From CAZLMW01 sp964560875 (GTDB lineage Bacteria; Myxococcota_A; UBA9042), in assembly GCA_964560875.1 (NCBI GenBank), contig CAZLMW010000040.1:1-61385 (forward strand): 61,385 nt of DNA. Direction: 5' to 3'. Each line of letters opens with the position of its first letter. Positions within the stretch are counted from its first letter, which is position 1. Of the stretch, positions 57,151 to 61,385 are shown piece after piece. The translations under genes were made by a program, and so were the position numbers. The notes beneath the pieces were generated by a model. The model saw only the letters and a list, made by a program, of their open reading frames with translations. It searched no databases and had not been told where the DNA came from.

Positions 57151-57900
57151 ATGACCCCGCATCGCCGCCCCCTTGGCCATCTCGCGACCCTGGTTGCGCT
57201 GCTTTTCGCGGTGAACCTGGCCACCGGTTGCTCCGACGAACCCGACGGCGACGCCAAGAAAGCCGAAGACGCTGGCGTGGATGCGGGCAACAAAGACGCT
57301 GGCGGCGGCGACGACACGTTCGAGAACAACTGGGTGCAGGGCTACACGGTCATCATCGACTTCCATGGCAGCTACCCCGACGGCAAGAAGGTGCGCATCG
57401 ATCGCGACCTGTACGACCGCGCCGATACCAAGCAGTTCTTCTCCTTTGGCAGCACCCACTATTCGCTCGGTGAGATCGGCTTCGCGCTGACCGAGTCGCT
57501 GACACCCGAGATCGACGGCAAGACCCTGCCGCTGGAGTTCCAGCTCAACTTCGGCCTCGTCAAGGGCAGCAGCGCCAACCCCGTGCATGTCGGCAAGCCC
57601 GGCAAGTACAAGTTCTCCTGCAAGGCGCCCGAGGTGCGGGTCAGCTTCATGTCGGTCAGCTATCGATCGACGTGCGACGGCCTCGACGGCGAGTTCGAGA
57701 TCACCGACTGGTCCAACGAAACCGGCGGCGAATTCCGCGGCACCTTCGAAGGCCGCATCGCCCGCTATTTCGACAAGTCGAGCAAGCCCGACCCCTGTAA
57801 ACCCGACCAAAACAAGCTGATGTGCAAGCAGCCGGAGACGTACGCCACTGTCAAAGGTTGGTTTGGTTTCACGCTCCCCAACAAAGACGGCGACCAATAG
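57151..57900 (+). CDS. Lipoprotein of unknown function
   Basis: 249 residues. The signal peptide ends in lipobox LATGC (Cys27) and is followed by an Asp/Gly/Lys linker with GVDAGNKDAGGGDD. The mature part is beta-rich (GYTVIIDFHGSYPDGKKV, TRYSLGEIGFAL-like, VRVSFMSVSYRSTCDGLDGE, FRGTFEGRIARYFDKSS). Four Cys in the second half may form disulfides. No family recognised. Confidence 0.75.
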   Translation: MTPHRRPLGHLATLVALLFAVNLATGCSDEPDGDAKKAEDAGVDAGNKDAGGGDDTFENNWVQGYTVIIDFHGSYPDGKKVRIDRDLYDRADTKQFFSFGSTHYSLGEIGFALTESLTPEIDGKTLPLEFQLNFGLVKGSSANPVHVGKPGKYKFSCKAPEVRVSFMSVSYRSTCDGLDGEFEITDWSNETGGEFRGTFEGRIARYFDKSSKPDPCKPDQNKLMCKQPETYATVKGWFGFTLPNKDGDQ

Positions 57901-58012
57901 CGGCGCTGGCCGCCTGGATCTCTGCCCGCAACGGTCACGACCTGGTTTGAAACGCCCGCGCCGCTTGCCGCCCGCGTCGTTGCTGAAGACGGTGCGCGGC
58001 TATGCCAGGGCG

Positions 58013-58906
58013 ATGGGCGACAGTTGGAGCGACACATGTCGCCTCGTGGACGTGAACGATCGCGCGGCTGGCTCGACAAGGCTGCACGCGGTGAGCGCCG
58101 GGGATGGCCCCGACGTGCTGTTTTTGCATGGCTACGTGCAGTCGTCGTGGTGTTGGCGCCACCAGCTGCACGGCCTCTCGGACGATTTTCGAATCCATGC
58201 GCTGTGTGCGGCCGGTTTTGGCTGGTCGGACAAGCCCATGGATGCGTCGTACCGCGTCGCTGCCCGGGCGGAACGGACCCTTGCGTGGATGGACGCGGTC
58301 GGCATCGAGCGCGCATCGCTGGTCGGCAACTCGTTGGGAGGCGCGCTCGCCGTACAAATGGCAGCGATGGCGCCCGATCGCGTGGACAAGGTCGTGCTCG
58401 TCAACCCGGCTGGACCGGGCCGCTATCCGATGTTGTTGGTGTCGCGCTTGATGCGGCAGCAGTGGTCCCTGGCGTTTATGGCGCCGGCGATCGGAGCCGG
58501 GCTCTGGCTGGGGTTGCGCTATGCCGCGTACAGCCAGATGCCTCTCGACGACGAGTACATGCAGCATTTCCTTGCACCCCTCGCGGCGGATGGTGCCGTG
58601 CAAGCAGCGATGGCAGCGGCCCGCTACTACACCCGTGACATGCAGGCGGTCGGCGACCTCGCCCGCGACGTGACCCACCCGACCCTGGTGCTCCGCGGTC
58701 GCCACGATCGCATCATCCCGGCACGCGCGGTGGACCACTATCGCAAGGCGATCCGCGGCGCAGAGGCCAGGATATTCGACCACAGCGGCCACTGCCCGCA
58801 CGAGGAAGAGCCCGCCGCATTCAACGACGCGATGCGCGCTTTCCTTGGGTCGCACCAAAGTCGGTCATCACGGCTCGCGTCGGGCAATGAGCGGCGCCTC
58901 CCATGA
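58013..58906 (+). CDS. Alpha/beta hydrolase
   Basis: 297 residues. Oxyanion HGYVQSSWCWR near 41, nucleophile Ser108 or close in VGNSLGG, acid near Asp230 (RGRHDRIIPA) and His near 257 (DHSGHCPHEEEP). The cap region (KVVLVNPAGPGRYPML onward) is typical of the family. The ATG at 58013 is where homology starts; an upstream frame to 57863 overlaps the lipoprotein gene. Substrate unknown. Confidence 0.85.
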   Translation: MGDSWSDTCRLVDVNDRAAGSTRLHAVSAGDGPDVLFLHGYVQSSWCWRHQLHGLSDDFRIHALCAAGFGWSDKPMDASYRVAARAERTLAWMDAVGIERASLVGNSLGGALAVQMAAMAPDRVDKVVLVNPAGPGRYPMLLVSRLMRQQWSLAFMAPAIGAGLWLGLRYAAYSQMPLDDEYMQHFLAPLAADGAVQAAMAAARYYTRDMQAVGDLARDVTHPTLVLRGRHDRIIPARAVDHYRKAIRGAEARIFDHSGHCPHEEEPAAFNDAMRAFLGSHQSRSSRLASGNERRLP

Positions 58907-59010
58907 ATCGCCAATGACCTCCACGCGTCCTCGGTTGCGCGCATGGGGTCCTTGCGACAAGCTTCGGCCGGCTCATCCCAAATCACATCGCGCCACAACC
59001 GGGAGAAAAG

Positions 59011-60219
59011 ATGATCCCCGTCCGCTCCAAGCTTTGCCTCGCTGCCGGCCTCACCCCACTGCTCGCCGCAACCGTCGCTTTCGGCGCGTTTTCGACGCCC
59101 GCCGACGCCGTCGCAGAAGGTAAGACCCGCCTCGTCGCCGTGCCGACCGCGACCCTCGGAAATGTGCGCGAGATCTTCGTCAAACGCGCCGATAAGAAGA
59201 TCCGCGACGTCCTGTCGTTCGCCGGCCGCATCAAGGTGCTGCGCGACACCGACCGGCCGCCCAAGCACCTCAAGCCCAAGGCCAAGGCGCCTGTCGTGAG
59301 CAAGGCCGCCAAGCAGATCGCCGAAGCCGGCCGCCTGCGCCTCGAGGGCATGGATTTGGCGCGCAAGAAGAAGTACAGGCGCGCCTACCGCCGGTTCATC
59401 CACGCCACGCAACTGTACGAGAAGTACTTCGCCGAGCTCGTCGACTACAACAACATGGCCGACGCCTACGCCCGCGCCGCGGTCGCCGCATGGCACGGCT
59501 GGAAGAAGAAAGACAACGTCCGCTTCCTGTTCACCAACGGCATCGTGCTGCAGCCGACCCTGGTGATCGACCGACGCAAGGCCGACGCAGACCTGCTCAA
59601 GCTCTTCGACAAGCTCCACGCGCAGGTCAAGACCGCCAAGAAGTACGCGATCCACGTCAAGTCCAAGAAGCCGGTCAAGGACGCGATCGTGTTCATCGAC
59701 GGCAAGCGCGCGGGCCCCATCCCGGCCCGCCGCGGCGGCCTGCTGTCCGGCTACCACTACGTCATGGTGCGCCACCCCGACTACAAGCCGTGGGGTCGCC
59801 AGGTGCGCATTCGTGGCAAGGACGCCCACGTCAAAGCCGCTCTCAAGCCCATCAAGAAGAAGAGGAAGAAGGCGCCCCTCAAAGAGCTGGTCTTCGACGA
59901 CCTCGGCTGGTGCCGCAACACGGGCAACTTCCACGACAAGAAGTGCAAGGCCCTGTCCAAGCGCATGGGCGAGCAAACCGCCGCGAGCCACCTGTTGTTC
60001 ACGGCCCTCAAGTCCGACCGCTACGGCCGCCTGAGCCTGCACCCGTTCCTGATGAGAGCCGACAAGGCCCAGATCGTGGCGCTGCCGGTCATCGAGCTCG
60101 GCAAGAACATGCGCAAGCTCAACGCGGATATGCCCAAGCTCGAGGACGAGGTGAGCAAGCGGATTGCCAAATGGCCGAAGGCGCGGGTGTTGAAGAAGAG
60201 GCCGAGGGCCTTTGACTAG
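59011..60219 (+). CDS. Exported PEGA-domain protein
   Basis: 402 residues with signal peptide MIPVRSKLCLAAGLTPLLAA and likely cleavage after ADAVA or nearby. The middle (about 110-200) is helical and Lys/Arg/Ala-rich and TPR-like. A PEGA domain follows at about 215-280 (VFIDGKRAGPIPARRGGLLS, YHYVMVRHPDYKPW). PEGA domains are surface or periplasmic beta-folds common in myxobacteria. A good ribosome site GGGAGAAAAG precedes the ATG. Function unknown. Confidence 0.8.
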   Translation: MIPVRSKLCLAAGLTPLLAATVAFGAFSTPADAVAEGKTRLVAVPTATLGNVREIFVKRADKKIRDVLSFAGRIKVLRDTDRPPKHLKPKAKAPVVSKAAKQIAEAGRLRLEGMDLARKKKYRRAYRRFIHATQLYEKYFAELVDYNNMADAYARAAVAAWHGWKKKDNVRFLFTNGIVLQPTLVIDRRKADADLLKLFDKLHAQVKTAKKYAIHVKSKKPVKDAIVFIDGKRAGPIPARRGGLLSGYHYVMVRHPDYKPWGRQVRIRGKDAHVKAALKPIKKKRKKAPLKELVFDDLGWCRNTGNFHDKKCKALSKRMGEQTAASHLLFTALKSDRYGRLSLHPFLMRADKAQIVALPVIELGKNMRKLNADMPKLEDEVSKRIAKWPKARVLKKRPRAFD

Positions 60220-60297
60220 CCGTCAGCTTCTTTTTTGAGTCTCCCTGCCGGGGGCTATGGCGCTTGTTTCTGCCAATGGGTTGAATTCTCTTGGATT

Positions 60298-60349
60298 CGT
60301 CTTGGCAGACGGGGCCTGGAACAAATGGATCGTCTTGGCAGACGGGGCC
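60298..60349. repeat. 19-bp direct repeat with internal dyad
   Basis: CGTCTTGGCAGACGGGGCC at 60298-60316 recurs at 60331-60349. Each contains GTCT-TGGC-AGAC. Confidence 0.85.
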
Positions 60350-60358
60350 CCGGATCAA

Positions 60359-60474
60359 AGGGGAAAGGACCCAACAGGGGAAGGCATTTTATGATCTGCG
60401 TGGCACCCGTCGGTTGCCGCCCTGGCGTCTTCGGCAGATGACAGACTGCCTTCCCCTGACCGGTCCTTCCCCCT
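60359..60474. repeat. Long imperfect inverted repeat (~28-nt arms)
   Basis: CAGGGGAAGGCA (60375-60386) is perfectly matched by TGCCTTCCCCTG (60447-60458). Pairing extends outward (GGGGAAAGGACC against GGTCCTTCCCC) with small bulges. The loop is ~60 nt. It fits a MITE-like or IS-end hairpin. Confidence 0.8.
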
Positions 60475-60596
60475 TTGGAACCCCCATCCCCGCTTACCCC
60501 AACCGCCTGTTTTTGTGGTTTTTTGTTCGCCGGACGTCGGGCGTCGGGCGAAGCGTTCGATCGTGCCGCGTTTGGGGGGTGTGATCCATCACCCGG

Positions 60597-61385
60597 TCAG
60601 GCCGCAACCGGATGCCCGCGCAGTGTGTGGTACGGCACGTCGCGGAATTCGCCGCCAAGGCTTTGCCACAGCTTGTCTTGCCCGAAGAATTCGTCCCACC
60701 GACCGGACAAGCGAAGCATCCTGACTTTCAGCAGCGCGTCGATGGTCTCGGGCAGCCACGTCGCGCCCGCAAGCTTCATCCTCATTTGGCTGCCGCTGGT
60801 GTGCAATGACTTCATCGCACCGGAGCCGATTTGGTAGCCGTGGTGGCGGTAGCGGGCGTAGTCGATCCGGTCCTTGTTGCTCTTGAAGTACTCGATGAGC
60901 TTGCCGTGCTCCTCGGAGTCGTCTGCCATCTGTTCGAGCCATTCGATCAGCTCCTGCCCAGAGCCCTTGCGGTCGGTGGGCAACGGCGGCCGTGGCGCGC
61001 TGGGCACTGGCTGGTCGTGACGCCGAAGCTTCTTGTGGCCGCGTCGGCGGAACTGTGGCTGCCGGGAGTTGCTGGGGCGCGGGCTTCCGAGCAGGTGCCG
61101 CTTGGCCTGCTCCAGGAATTGGCGCGGGCCGTTCATGTGCGTTCGCCCATGCTCCGCGAGCCGGTCCACGGCGTGGTAGAAATCCAAGATCGGCACAGCG
61201 GCCGGGAGCTTGCTGATGAGCAGGTCGGCGATCCACGGCATCCCATCCGCAACGAACACGTAAGTGGCCTTCACGCCGCCCCCGAAATCCCCGTCACGCG
61301 GCAGGGTGCCGCCTTCGATGAGCTGCTCGAGCAGCGCGGCCATCCTGTGGGCATCGCCGCACGTGAACTGTCCGCCGAGGTGGAT
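60597..61385 (-). mobile_element. ISKra4-type transposase, C-terminal part (runs off right edge)
   Basis: The frame is open from the window end (starting IHLGGQFTCGDAHRM) to a stop at 60597, at least 262 residues. The end has the ISKra4-family block YARYRHHGYQIGSGAMKSLH, then SQMRMKLAGATWLPETIDAL and LSGRWDEFF, and an earlier DGMPWIADL ... ILDFYHAVDRL, which holds DDE-type residues. The N-terminus and the far IS end are outside the window, so completeness is unknown. Confidence 0.85.

Larger units (their letters stand above)
60220..60596. other. Intergenic region with repeats beside a transposase
   Basis: No gene seen. It holds a direct repeat and a long inverted repeat (listed). Its closeness to the transposase 3' end suggests it may include an insertion-sequence end, but no clear terminal repeat or target duplication could be paired because the other end is outside the window. 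Confidence 0.5.

Noticed and set aside
60589..61236. 215-residue minus-strand frame
   Set aside because: Shadow of the transposase frame, which has recognisable ISKra4 motifs and continues to the window edge.

Overview
The window is GC-rich chromosomal DNA that looks like a myxobacterium or a close relative within the Myxococcota/deltaproteobacteria. The pointers are several very long lipoproteins built from Cys-rich repeats (CDDG-x-x-CT type), MopE-like, thrombospondin-3, lamin-tail and sulfatase-modifying-factor domains; a monomeric isocitrate dehydrogenase; a complete set of OleABCD long-chain olefin enzymes; and selenoprotein genes. The taxonomic placement is inference. No rRNA, tRNA or CRISPR array was recognised.

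Layout. 1-230 holds the 5' part of a lipoprotein, followed by about 730 bp of repeats (230-962). 963-5906 is a mercury-resistance region: a DoxX-like membrane protein (minus strand), a MerR-type promoter, a MerT-HMA fusion, a short MerA, a second MerR-type promoter, and two lipoprotein genes that only read through if in-frame TGA codons are selenocysteine, followed by an antisense C-terminal remnant of merR. 6035-10119 (minus) is an oleC-oleD-hydrolase/OsmC operon. 10202-11466 is a broken Cys-rich protein gene. 11559-13364 is a membrane glycosyltransferase-like gene. 13692-24456 (minus) is a tightly overlapping recC-recB-recD operon, preceded by another large membrane protein (24572-26227). 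26756-39501 carries three huge surface lipoproteins. 39720-44547 has icd, yaeQ, a cyclophilin remnant and a patatin-family phospholipase. 44714-47173 (minus) is a DEAD-box RNA helicase with a repeat tail. 47482-50136 is the SxtJ-like / carbamoyltransferase / DUF5989 trio. 50562-54607 (minus) runs hflK-hflC-oleA-oleB. 54763-60219 has a pyridine-nucleotide oxidoreductase, a beta-helix protein, a lipoprotein, an alpha/beta hydrolase and a PEGA-domain protein. The right edge enters an ISKra4-type transposase.

Main point of interest: the mer region. Both downstream lipoproteins carry TGA exactly where redox or metal-binding cysteines are expected. One has U-P-T-C in a thioredoxin-like fold. The other has U-M-S-U in a MerP-like HMA domain that is fused to a WCGPC thioredoxin. 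In each case the reading frame is otherwise continuous, the homology runs across the TGA, and a small hairpin sits at the distance expected of a bacterial SECIS. This suggests a selenol-based mercury capture/relay module at the outer membrane or periplasm, delivering Hg(II) to MerT and MerA. The second notable feature is a complete OleABCD pathway split into oleCD (7.3-10.1 kb) and oleAB (50.6-52.5 kb, directly behind hflKC).

Two MerR-type promoters are present, but the only merR sequence in the window is a short C-terminal fragment, so the working regulator must lie elsewhere or be lost.
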